Shown in pieces: positions 1-9,893 of a stretch of DNA of 64,000 nucleotides. The stretch lies in assembly GCF_046630445.1 (NCBI RefSeq), contig NC_092333.1, positions 356,347,001 to 356,411,000 on the forward strand, written 5' to 3'. Made by a program: the position numbers and the translations under genes. The DNA comes from Rutidosis leptorrhynchoides. Its lineage: Eukaryota; Streptophyta; Magnoliopsida; Asterales; Asteraceae. The notes beneath the pieces were generated by a model. The model was given only the letters and a program-made list of their open reading frames with translations. It did no database searches and had not been told where the DNA came from. The first letter of the stretch is position 1. Each line of letters opens with the position of its first letter.

Positions 1-2
1 GA

Positions 3-3000
3 AATTATTTGATGACCAATGATGAGGCCAGGCATTCCAATGAAGTTGTCTCAGGTACTTTCATGGTTAACTCTAATCCGGCAAAGATATTATTTGATAG
101 CGGTGCTAATTTATCTTTTGTATCGCCTCGATTTGTGTCTAAGCTTAACAAACCGCTAGCTAAGTTAAGTCATCCGGTAGAAGTTGAAATAGTGGATGGT
201 AAGACAGTGCTGGGGGTCGATGTGTGTAAAGATTGTAATGTTGTGTTTGGTACCGAAACGTTTAAAATCGATCTCATTCCGATGACTTTGGGTGAGTTTG
301 ATATTGTTATTGGAATGGATTGACTCGATCGTTATAGAGCCGATATTGCATGTCATGATAAGTTCATTCATGTGAGAACCCCAAGTGGGGGAGAGTTGAT
401 TATTCATGGTGATAAACGAAGAAGACTCGTACCATTATGTACCTATGCACGGGCACGACGTTTTCTCAAGAGTGGTGGTGTATGTTATCTCGCTCATGTA
501 GTTGATACTTGTGATGAGCCACCACCCATTCGTAAAATTCCGGTGGTTAATAAGTTTGAAGACATTTTTCTGGATGAGTTACCGGGTGTTCCGGCGGAAA
601 GACAAGTAGAATTTCGCATTGAGTTGGTTCCGGGAGCTACTCCCATTGCTAAAACTCCTTATCGTTTAGTGCCGACGAAAATGCAAGAGTTGTTAAATCA
701 AACCCAAGAGTTGCTTGAGAAGGGTTTCATTCGACCGAGCTCCTCGCCATGGGGTGCTCTGGTCTTGTTTGTGAAAAAGAAAGATGGAAGTATGCGGATG
801 TGCATCGATTATCGGGAGTTGAACAAAGTGACGATCAAGAATCGCTATCCATTACCTAGGATTGACAATTTGTTTGACCAACTCCAAGGTGCAACGTATT
901 TTTCTAAGATTGACTTGCGGTCCGGCTATCATCAAGTGCGGGTCCGTGAGGAAGACATAGAGAAAACGGCTTTTCGAACGCATTATGGGCATTTTGAGTT
1001 TGTAGTTATGCCTTTTGGTCTTACGAATGCACCGGCGGCATTCATGGATCTTATGAACCGAGTGTGCCAACCTATGTTGGACAAGTCGGTAATTGTGTTC
1101 ATCGACGACATACTTGTTTATTCTAAGAGTATGAAGGAACATGAGCACCATTTGCGTGAAGTGTTGAAGACATTGCGGAAGGAGAAGTTGTATGCAAAAT
1201 TCTCCAAATATGAATTTTGGCTAAGGGAATTTCAATTCCTTGGCCATATTGTGAATCGAGAAGGAATTCAAGTGGACCCGGGGAAGATAGAAACGGTGAA
1301 GAGTTGGGGACAACCGACTACGCCTACGGAAATCCGAAGCTTTCTCGGATTGGCCGGTTATTATCGTCAGTTCATCCAAGACTTTTCTAAGATTGCTTCT
1401 CCTTTGACTAAATTGACGAGAAAGAACGTAAGGTTCAATTGGGAGAACGAGCAAGAAATCGCTTTTCAATTGTTAAAAGAGAAATTGTGTCAAGCTCCGG
1501 TGTTAGTGTTGCCGGAAGGGGTAGAAGACATGACGGTTTATTGTGATGCTTCTTTAAATGGGCTCGGGTGTGTTTTGATGCAAATAGGTAAAGTCATCGC
1601 TTACGCCTCTCGACAATTAAAGGAACACGAAAAGAGATACCCGACTCATAATCTTGAATTGGCGGCGGTGGTTCATGCGTTGAAAATTTGGCGCCACTAC
1701 TTGTATGGTGTCAAGTGTACGATTTATTCGGACCATAAGAGTTTGAAACATCTCTTTACTCAACGAGATTTGAATTATCGTCAACGTAGGTGGATGGATG
1801 TGGTAAAGGATTATGATTGTGAGATACTCTACCATCCGGGAAAGGCGAACGTGGTCGCGGATGCGTTGAGTTGAAAGAGTCAACATCCGGCGATACGAGT
1901 AGGATTGTTACGCATGATTATTACTAACGATTTCTTTGTAAAGCTTGGTGAGATTCAAATAGAAGCGTATGTTCACAACAAGCATGAAGAGCGGATTGTG
2001 GGGAAAAAGGAGTTCATTACTATGGGCTCGCGTGGTTTGTTGTCGTTTCAAGGAAGAGTGTGGGTACCTAAGATGGGTGGTAACCGACAAGTGCTACTAG
2101 ATGAAGCACATAAGTCAAAGTATTCCATTCATCCGGGTGCAACAAAGATGTACTATGACTTGAAGAAAGATTATTGGTGGCCCGGTATGAAACGTGATGT
2201 GGTTAAGTATGTTGAACAATGCGTCACGTGTTTGCAAGTTAAAGCCGAACATCAAAAGCCGTACAGTAAGTTACAACCCTTGGAAGTCCCGAAATGGAAA
2301 TGGGAGCACATTACCATGGACTTCATTACTAAGTTACCGAAGACGGCGAGAACCCAATATTATACGATTTGGGTGATAGTTGATCGATTGACGAAAAGTG
2401 CTTTGTTTCTTCCCATTCAGGAAACGATATCATCGGAGACTTTATCCAAGTTGTTTATCAAGGAGGTGATATCGAGACATGGGGTTCCTATATCTATTGT
2501 TTCGGATCGAGATACTCGTTTTACGTCCCGGTTTTGGAACAAGTTTCATGAAGATATGGGTACTCAATTGAAAATGAGCACGGCGTATCATCCTCAAACG
2601 GACGGTTAAACCGGACGTACGAATCAAACTTTAGAAGATATGTTACGAGCGTGCATTATTGATTTCGGTGGTAGTTGGGATGAGCATTTGCCTTTGGAGG
2701 AATTCTCGTACAATAATAGTTATCATACTAGTATCGGTATGCCGCCATATGAGATACTTTATGGGCGTAGGTTTCGAACTCCCATTTGTTGGGGAGAAGT
2801 GGGTCAACGAGAAATCGGAAGTTCCGATTTGGTCTTGGAGAAGAATAGTAAGATTGAAATGATTCGGGCTCGACTTAAAGCTGCACAAGATAGACAAAAG
2901 TCTTATGCCGATAAAGGTAGGAGAACGATTGAGTTTCAAGAAGGTGACATGGTGATGCTTAAGGTTTCTCCATGGAAGGGTGTCATTCGGTTTTGAAAGC

Positions 3001-3404
3001 GAGGAAAGTTAGCTCCTCGGTTTATTGGTCCTTTCAAGGTTTTGGCATGTGTTGGTGAGGTTGCTTATCGACTAGAGTTACCCGAAGAACTTGCGGGAAT
3101 CCATAACACGTTTCATGTTTCCCATCTTCGTAAGTGTCTTGCGGATGACTCGACTTGGGTGCCTTTAGATGAGATTATGTTGAATAACAAGCTAGAGTAT
3201 GCGGAAGAACCGGTTGCAATCCTTGATTAGAAGGTTAAGATGTTGCGAAACAAGGAAATTAGAACTTTTAAGGTGCAATGGCGACATCGAAAGGGTTCCG
3301 AGTTTACATGGGAATCCGAAGAGTTTGTCTTGGTCTATCTTCCGGCTTGTCATGCAGCTTGGATCGCGAGGACGCGCTCCGATTCAAGTGGGGGAGAGTT
3401 GTAA
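3..3404 (+). pseudogene. pol: gypsy pol (protease-RT-RNase H-integrase), five in-frame stops
   Basis: A single reading frame encodes the polyprotein end, without frameshifts. Order: aspartic protease with FDSGA (about nt 90-110), reverse transcriptase with MPFGLTNAP and the FIDDIL active site (about nt 1100), RNase H with YCDAS and DHKSL, integrase with an H2C2 zinc finger ([10 protein letters not shown] to CVTC) and the D,D,E core ([15 protein letters not shown]), then an integrase tail ending FTWE, typical of chromodomain-bearing elements. Premature stops are TGA 321-323, TGA 1872-1874, TAA 2607-2609, TGA 2994-2996 and TAG 3228-3230. Four fit simple C-to-T or G-to-A changes of Trp, Arg, Gln and Gly codons. 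The frame runs through the polypurine tract and ends in the first bases of the LTR. It cannot make full-length protein as it stands. Confidence 0.95.
3385..3399 (+). other. polypurine tract of element 1
   Basis: The purine-rich run AAGTGGGGGAGAGT sits directly before the LTR start TGTAACGTCCCG. It is the expected primer for plus-strand DNA synthesis. It lies inside the pol frame and is translated as Ser-Gly-Gly-Glu. Confidence 0.8.
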
Positions 3405-4710
3405 CGTCCCGTTTTTCCAGTACGTATCGAAAGGTACATACTTAATCATTTGTACGTTTATAACTCGTTAGCTTACGCGTAAATGTATGAATATATGTAT
3501 AGATATATATATGTATGTGTATACTTGAGAATATGTGCATAAGCAAGTCTATATGTGGGTTTTGATAGCGTTAAGTCTTGTGAGACTATTGTTGTGGGAT
3601 AGGCGAATATAGGAAGCGGGATTTAAATGTACGAATTAAATAAAATCGAAATGTGGCTTAGGTTGTTGAACTGTTCAGGCATAGGCAAATGTCGCGCCGC
3701 GACGATCTGGGCCGCGACACGACAAACAAAGGGAATCGGGGTCAGAATTTGAGTTAAGAAGGGTCTATTTTCCTTTTATACGATGCGCCGCGATGATTAA
3801 GGCCGCGCCGCGACAGTTCTGCTGAACTGGTGTCGGACTCAGCTCATTTTAAGGGAATTTAAGGGGCAAATTGGTAATTTTACGTGTAAGTCTGATGGGA
3901 GCATTAAATCTCAGCCACTTGTTCATTTAATGCAATTTCTTTTCCCTTTTCTTTCTATTTTCTCTCCCAAAACTTAAAACCCAATTGAATTAAAAGTGAG
4001 ATTTGAGAGTGAAGGATTGTGGGTTGATCTTTGGAGCAAGAATTAAAGTTGTTCTTTTTGTCTCTAGCTACCCGTTGATAGTCTCGGTAAGTTCTAACTC
4101 TAAGTTTTGAGTTTTAATTGGTTAATGGCTAGGGTTTTGGTTACTAGAGACTTGTATGACCCTTTTGGGGGTAAAATGGGTGAATTTGGATTATGTTGTT
4201 GTAATGGAACCCTAATAACTATAATCTAGGGTTTGGTCTAATGGAAATGGGATTGTAAGTGTTGTTGGTGTTGTTAAGCATTAAAAACTTGTGAAAATGA
4301 TGATGAAATGGTAAATAGGTCATGTTTGACAAGTTTGAAAGAGTAAGTGTCAAAATGGGTCAAATAGAGTAATGTTGACCTAGTTTGGGTGAAATGGGTA
4401 TGAATTACCCTAAGTTGCGATTAATTAATGTTAGTAGACTTAAATCACTAGCTTTAGTGATTTAATATGAGTCTTGGCCATTTATGGGCGGTCTTGAGGT
4501 AGGTGAGCTATTTAATGCAAATGGGTCACTAAATGCTCAAGTGATATGTAGTGTGGTAAGTTCCACTAGTTATGTAATTAAATGTGTACTCATGTATTAG
4601 GTACGTTGCCTCGAAGTTTCGGAAGTGCATAATCATCACCGAAGTGTTAAGGTGAGTGGAATAATTATATACGTGCATATATGATGTATTTATTTGTGTA
4701 GTTGAGTTGT

Positions 4711-4996
4711 GAAGTGTCGACGTGTTAAGACACCACTCCTCACGTGGCGAGTGAAGTGTCGATGTGTTAAGACACCACTCGGGAGTGAAGTATCGATGTG
4801 TTAAGATGCCACTCCGAGAGATGTAACGAGTGAAGTGTCGATGTGCTAAGACACCACTCGGGGTGAAGTGTCGAAGTGTTAAGGCACCACCCTGGGTGAA
4901 GTATCGACGTGTTAAGATGCCACCCGTGGGGTTAGTGTACGAAGTGTTAAGTGCACTAATGGTTGTTATGAACTCCGACGGTCTTTAAACACCGTT
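4711..4996 (+). repeat. tandem array of hairpin units in the LTR
   Basis: Seven or eight units of 28-45 bp each can fold into a hairpin. The loop is nearly constant (GATGTGTTAA or close). Clear folds are at 4749-4780, 4783-4814, 4828-4859, 4861-4892, 4894-4925 and 4932-4959, with poorer ones at 4711-4735 and 4978-4995. Outer stems change in a paired way: GAGTG/CACTC, GGGTG/CACCC, TTAGTG/CACTAA. Inner stems are GTGTC/GACAC, GTATC/GATGC and GTGTC/GGCAC, the last two using a G-U pair. Most units have two unpaired A residues on the 5' side between the stems. Function is unknown. Confidence 0.85.
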
Positions 4997-5212
4997 CCCT
5001 CGTTCGTTTGGTTAACCATGGTTGTGTGTATGTGGATTTTAGCATATTATATTGTTTAAACTATATGCTATTATTATGCTAGCTCGTATGGTGGAAGGTT
5101 TAGTGTTATACTTGTGATGGTATGATTACTTATAATGCTAGCATGTATGCGGTAAATGCGTAAGTGATTGCAAGTAAGTAGGTTGTATATGTAAACGTAT
5201 AATTGTTGCACT

Positions 5213-5230
5213 CACTAAGCATTAGCTTAC
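5213..5230 (+). other. conserved LTR stem-loop, element 1 version
   Basis: CAC, then stem TAAGC, loop ATTA, stem GCTTA, then C, followed about 30 nt later by GCAGGT. The same layout, with different paired bases, recurs in the LTRs of A, B, C, G and H. Confidence 0.6.
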
Positions 5231-5578
5231 CCCTCTCGTTGTTTATCTTTTTAGATGCAGGTGTGGACAAGGGCAAGGGGGTTGTTGGACACTAGGTGTC
5301 CCTTGATGATGTTATGTTGGAGCTTTTGGAAGTTGGCCTAGCGTTTTAGGTAGTTTAGTCCCAAACCATGCTCGATGTGTTGTTTGGTTTAAAACTATCA
5401 TTTTTGTATTGGTCAAACTTGTATCACATTCGTTAATGGCCTTTGTGCCTTTTGTAAACACTAAACTTGTTGTATGTTTTAACGAAACGTGTAGAATGGT
5501 TTACATATTTAATTGGCGCGTAAATGTGTAATATTTTAAAAAAAATCTATCGTATGGAATACGGGTTGGGTTGTTTCA

Positions 5579-6933
5579 CCATACAAACTTTTCTTTAACA
5601 TACAAACCTGCTTCTCTTTACCCTTTACCTCAAAGCCCTCGGGTTGTCCTATATAGATATCCTCATCAAGATCCCCGTTTAAGAATGCGGTCTTCACATC
5701 TAGTTGTTGTAGATGTAAGTCCTCGGATGCGACCAACGAAAGTACCAAATGAATAGTTGTCATCTTCACCACCGGTGAAAATATCTCTTGGTAATCAACC
5801 CATTTCCTTTGTTGAAACCCTTTAACCACTAACCGTGCTTTGTACCTCTTCTTGCCATCCACCTCATTCTTTATTCTATACACCCATTTGTTTTGCAACG
5901 CCTTTTTATCATGAGGTAATTTCACTAGTGACCAAGTATTGTTCTTCTCAAGTGACCCCATCTCTTCTTTCATAGCAAGCTCCCATTGTATGGATTCTTT
6001 GGACTTTCTTGCTTCAAAGTAACTTTCGGGTCCACCATTCTCGGTATAGAGCAAGTAGTTTGTTAATGGAGTATACCTTGAATTAGGTTTGGGCACTCTA
6101 GTCGAGCGTCTAAGTATAGGAGCAACCGGTATGGTTGGACCGGTTTCATTAGTAGCCTCCTCATCACTAGAACTCGCACTATGTTCGAAATTAACACCGC
6201 TATCTGAACCATCCCCTTCATTGTCAAGATTCGACCCATCACCATTAATCGCCAATTCGTTGTTCCCCGAACTCCCATTAGAACCCGCAAGATAATCAAG
6301 AGAAACATCATCAAGAATAACATGATCCGGTTTTTGACTCTCCGTTACCGGTTTGCCATAGATCGAATCTTCATCAAAGGTAACATCACGCGATCGGATA
6401 ACTCTTCTAGCTTCATCATCCCAACAACGATAGCCCATTTCATCCGAACCATAACTAATGAATGTATACTTCTTTGACTTAGCTTCAAGTTTATCTTTAT
6501 CAATATCTTTGGTTTTCACATAAACATTACACCCAAATATTCTAAGATGATCATAACTAACTTTTTTACCTAGCCGTTCTTCTTCAAACACCTTAACCAT
6601 ATAAAGATTTCCCCTTTTATGTCCACATGCCACGACACTACTACCCTTAAGCACCTCCCATTGGCGATTCTTGAAAGTAACCTCATTACCTTCTTCATCT
6701 AATTGACCAACCGAGATTAGCTTCCTTTTTAACTTAGGAATAAACCTCACATTTTTCAAAGTCCAATTAGAACCAAGAGTAGTCTTCAATACAACATCTC
6801 TTATACCTTTAATCTCGAGACTTTTGTTGTTTGCCAATTTAACTTTGCCTTGATACGACAGAAAATTCTTCATCACGCTCTTAGTGGGTGTGGCGTGAAA
6901 CCAAGCTCCCGAATCCAAGACCCAAGACTCCAC
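5579..6933 (-). pseudogene. pol: copia protease-RT fragment with in-frame loss of the integrase core
   Basis: An open frame of about 450 codons begins with the protease motif LDSGAWFHATP. About 100 residues on, at GNLYMVKV, it jumps directly to the post-integrase segment GKKVSYDHLRIFGC. The H2C2 finger and DDE core that normally lie between are absent, yet the frame stays open. It then continues through the acidic linker and the N-terminal half of reverse transcriptase (WVYRIKNEVDGKKRYKARLV, LDVKTAFLNGDL) and ends at KSLYG, where element 1 inserted. A frameshift just upstream (about 6933-6945) separates it from gag. No integrase can be made. Confidence 0.9.
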
Positions 6934-6982
6934 ACCGAACTTTCATTACTACATAATAATGCATCCTTCGTATCTTCCGCGG

Positions 6983-7746
6983 TTAAGTAACATCTTTAAC
7001 CGGAGCATTCTTACAATTTCTTTGATAATGCCCCTTTTGATTGCAACCCCAACAAATAGCTTCATTCCGGTCTTTTGATGGATACCTCTTCTTGAACTTC
7101 CCTTTATTCTTCTTCACACCACGATCAATTTTCCTACCACGGTTGTTGGTACTTAACAAAGAACCGGATAACAATTCCCCCAAACTTCTCCTATGAGTGT
7201 CTTCACCGAGAATTAAATCCCTAATTCCTTCATACGCAAGCTTAGTAGTACCCGTAGAGCTACTAACCGCAGTAACCGTACCCGAACAACTTTTTGGTAA
7301 TGATGAAAGCAAGATTAGTGCTTTAGTTCATCATCAAATTTGATTTCAACCGACTCTAATCTTGAAACAAGATTGTTGAATTCGTTGATATGATCTGTTG
7401 AACTCATACCTTCCTTCATCTTCGTGTTGAACAATTGTCACATGAGAAAAACCTTATTCGTCGTTGTAGGTTTCTCATACATGTTGGAGAGTGCCTTAAA
7501 ACAATTAAACGTTATCTTTTCGTTCATAATATTACTAACAACGTTCTTGGCGAGTGCAAGACGAAATGCACCCAAAGCTTGATGATCCACGAGCATCCAA
7601 TCGGCATCGTTCATGCCTTCGGGTTTGGTCTCCAAAAAAGGTTGGTGAAGTTTCTTTTGATACAAGTAGTATTCTTTTTGTATCTTCCAAAAGGCGAAGT
7701 CTTTGCCATCAAACCGCTCAATCTTCAATTTACCATCTTCCGCCAT
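6983..7746 (-). pseudogene. gag: copia gag with one internal stop
   Basis: The ATG at 7744-7746 starts MAEDGKLKIERFDGKDFAFWK, a typical copia gag opening. A TGA near 7438-7440 follows FLM, where Arg is expected. The frame then resumes to a CCHC zinc knuckle (CWGCNQKGHYQRNC) near 7020-7065 and stops at about 6983. It would build the particle shell and bind RNA in an intact element. The stop and the downstream frameshift make it non-functional as read. Confidence 0.85.
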
Positions 7747-7767
7747 CGATCCCAACACGAACCTTGA

Positions 7768-7780
7768 GCTCTGATACCAA
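7768..7780 (-). other. primer binding site of copia E
   Basis: On the minus strand this reads TTGGTATCAGAGC, complementary to the 3' end of plant initiator Met-tRNA. It lies directly downstream of the LTR and 22 nt upstream of the gag ATG. Confidence 0.85.
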
Positions 7781-7782
7781 TT

Positions 7783-8100
7783 ATAAGGATTATAGGACCC
7801 AAACAATAGAGTAATTCTAGAGAATTACCCTTCCACAATTGACAAACAAAAGAACAAGAATAAAATTAAAGAACGCGAGATTTAACGTGGTTATATGTAA
7901 TCGAATGTCGATTACTTTAATCCACTAACCAACTAAGGAGATTTTATTGATATAATTTGTGCACATACATGAGAGTTACAATAGGATGCTTATATAGGCC
8001 AAAAACACCTTGGAGAACAAGAAAAAATATAAATATGGAAACTACTCGTCAGACACTAGCCGCGCCGCACCTCTAAGGTAAAACTCTGGACAGACGTTTT
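7783..8100 (-). repeat. 5' LTR of copia E (outer border approximate)
   Basis: On the minus strand it shows a TATA box (CTATATAAGC, near 7988-7998), then AATAAA near 7940-7947, then a U5 segment ending CCTTATAA before the primer site. A CGCGCCGC box lies at 8060-8070. The outer end is placed near 8100 only by analogy with similar LTR lengths. Confidence 0.55.
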
Positions 8101-9724
8101 CTTCTAACTGATGCTTGATATGACCGAAACGAACGGTTTTATTTGTGCGGTGTCGTTAGGTCGCAATACGTCAGGATTAGTCACAAAAGAGGGGGGGTAC
8201 TGTTTTAAATTTATATTTAGCGGGGCCTAAATCGTACTACTCCTTATTATGAGTAAGGGAAGTATGACCTAGGGTCGTATTTTTAAGATTTCTGTAGAAT
8301 CGAACCTATATTTAAAGCTTAAAATAATTATGAAGAGGAGTAGTGGTTACCTAATTTTGAGTTTTTCTAATTTATAAGACCGATAAAGTAAATGCAATAA
8401 AATTCGTAATTCAGATAAGGTTAAAGCAAGTGCATACTATGATTTCATCAGTTATTCTGTCAGGATTATGGAATGCTGGCTAGTGAATAGGTAGGGACCT
8501 TGTATTCATTACACTGGTCCTAAAAGCCCCTGTCATAAGACATGTCACTAGGTAATGCAATAGGCTTGAAGATTCTGAATAGACAGCAACGTCCCTTACC
8601 CCCAACGCCCGTGTAGTCTGACTACAGGCATACACGTTCAGACGGCTTATCTAATTGAGCGACTCGGTTGGGTGACGTATTAACATTCCACAAAGGTCTA
8701 AACTTTCTTAAGCATAACAGAATACAGGGTTTACCGCATTCGAGAGACGTGATATGTTTCAACGGCTTCATTAATGATTGGGTTTAAAAGATAGTTAGGC
8801 CCTTAAAAAAGAATTCAACCATAAAGAACACCATGGCCAAGTCAAGTTGACTTCCATGAACACGTTTGGTTATCCTAACTGTCCAATCCTTTATGTGTTT
8901 AACCAAACAGTTTCTCAATTAACCAAGAATCCCTTAAGCGAGGTGCAATGCTTGAGACCGCGTTATGGTGAAGTGTACTAATCAGCACTGACCGGATTCC
9001 ATGGCCTTACTTAGCAGAGGTACAGCCTATAACAACCATTGTGCTTTAGCATGCACGAACGAAGTTTATATGCTTGGTGACTACACTAGCATGGTCTGGG
9101 ACCGACAATGTACTAAGGGTCTAGTTAGATGTTTCACTACGAAAAAGTCCTCAATTGGAATCCAAAGCTTGATAGACTTACTACAACCGGTGTGACTCAG
9201 TCAATCTTGCTTTGTAGCCGATAGACTTCTCTTACCAAGGGGTGACACAGATATTGTACTCTAAATCTGGGTTCGCGACTTCCCAATAACAGAGACAATA
9301 ACTACGTTCCATTAGTTGGAAAAGCGATTGAGTTTAAAGCATAATCGGAAAGTATTTCAACAACATACACACTCCATAATATTATTTCGACATTATAACT
9401 GATTACATCATAGCATACACTAAAGATAACTATTCGCTAATCATGGCAACAACATCACAAATCATAATGATAGAAGACATTATATAAAGATAAGGGATAG
9501 AAGTACCAGTAGATTAAACGACTTCTGAATACAAAAGTGACAACTTCAAACTCCATACCACTCCTAATACAATCTTCGGTGTTCTTCTCCGGGTACTAGA
9601 TTTCCCACACGGAGTCTATGACCTTGAAAGTATGACTAATATTGTACAAGAGAGGGAAAGAAGTAAATTGTAGTGTGTGTTGGAATGAATGATAAAGACC
9701 CTTTAAATAAGCTTGATTTTTGCC
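8101..9724. other. unassigned noncoding sequence (host D, left part)
   Basis: No convincing protein-coding stretch. On the minus strand there is a TATA-like ATTTAAAGGG near 9698-9707, followed by a long leader-like region, which suggests a retroelement LTR or leader in minus orientation. No paired LTR or primer site was found. The short ORF at 9001-9195 matches nothing I know. Confidence 0.4.
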
Positions 9725-9888
9725 TGCAAACAGCTGGCAGGCCGTTTGGCAAGCCGCTTGGCAGGCCGTTTGCTGGGTCCGTTTGTCAGGCCAGCCCGTT
9801 TACCATGCCCGTTTGATTTAGGTGTATGGCAGGCCATTTTCCATACTGGCAAGCCGTTTGACAGCCCGTTTGGCAAGCTGTTTAGCTT
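9725..9888. repeat. degenerate GC-rich tandem repeat
   Basis: About ten imperfect copies of GGCAAGCCGTTT / GGCAGGCCGTTT with 12-20 bp spacing. It stops just before the insertion point of element B. It may be an expanded version of the paired GC-rich boxes seen in other LTRs here. Confidence 0.7.
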
Positions 9889-9893
9889 GCTGA

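Larger units (their letters stand above)
1..5578 (+). mobile_element. Ty3/gypsy element 1, Tekay/Del-like, 5' part outside the window
   Basis: The window opens inside the protease region and runs through pol, a polypurine tract and a 3' LTR. The LTR end at 5578 abuts copia coding sequence: the copia frame is open up to a KSLYG motif and is then cut by the LTR, so this element inserted into copia element E. Its 5' LTR, gag and other target-site copy lie outside the window. Lineage is inferred from the long LTR and the chromodomain-like pol end. Confidence 0.93.
3400..5578 (+). repeat. 3' LTR of element 1 (2179 bp)
   Basis: It starts TGTAACGTCCCG after the polypurine tract and ends GGGTTGTTTCA where copia sequence begins. 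GC-rich boxes of the CGCGCCGCG type lie at 3691-3723 and 3784-3814. A pyrimidine-rich stretch near 3940-3975 and a donor-like GGTAAGT near 4086 suggest the transcription start and a leader splice site, by inference. A tandem hairpin array lies at 4711-4996 and a stem-loop at 5213-5230. Confidence 0.9.
5579..8100 (-). mobile_element. copia element E, 3' end removed by element 1
   Basis: Reading on the minus strand: LTR, primer site, gag, protease and the first part of reverse transcriptase, cut off at 5579 by the LTR of element 1. The gag opening (MAEDGKLKIERFDG) and the order protease-integrase-RT are those of Ty1/copia elements; a Tork-like lineage is my inference. The outer LTR boundary near 8100 is uncertain because no second LTR is visible. 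Confidence 0.85.

Noticed and set aside
4711-4996. Regularly spaced repeats resembling a CRISPR array
   Set aside because: Plant nuclear LTR context, short variable spacers, and units that differ from each other; a hairpin array explains it better.
9001-9195. 64-codon ORF in host D
   Set aside because: Short, no recognisable motif, surrounded by noncoding retroelement-like sequence.
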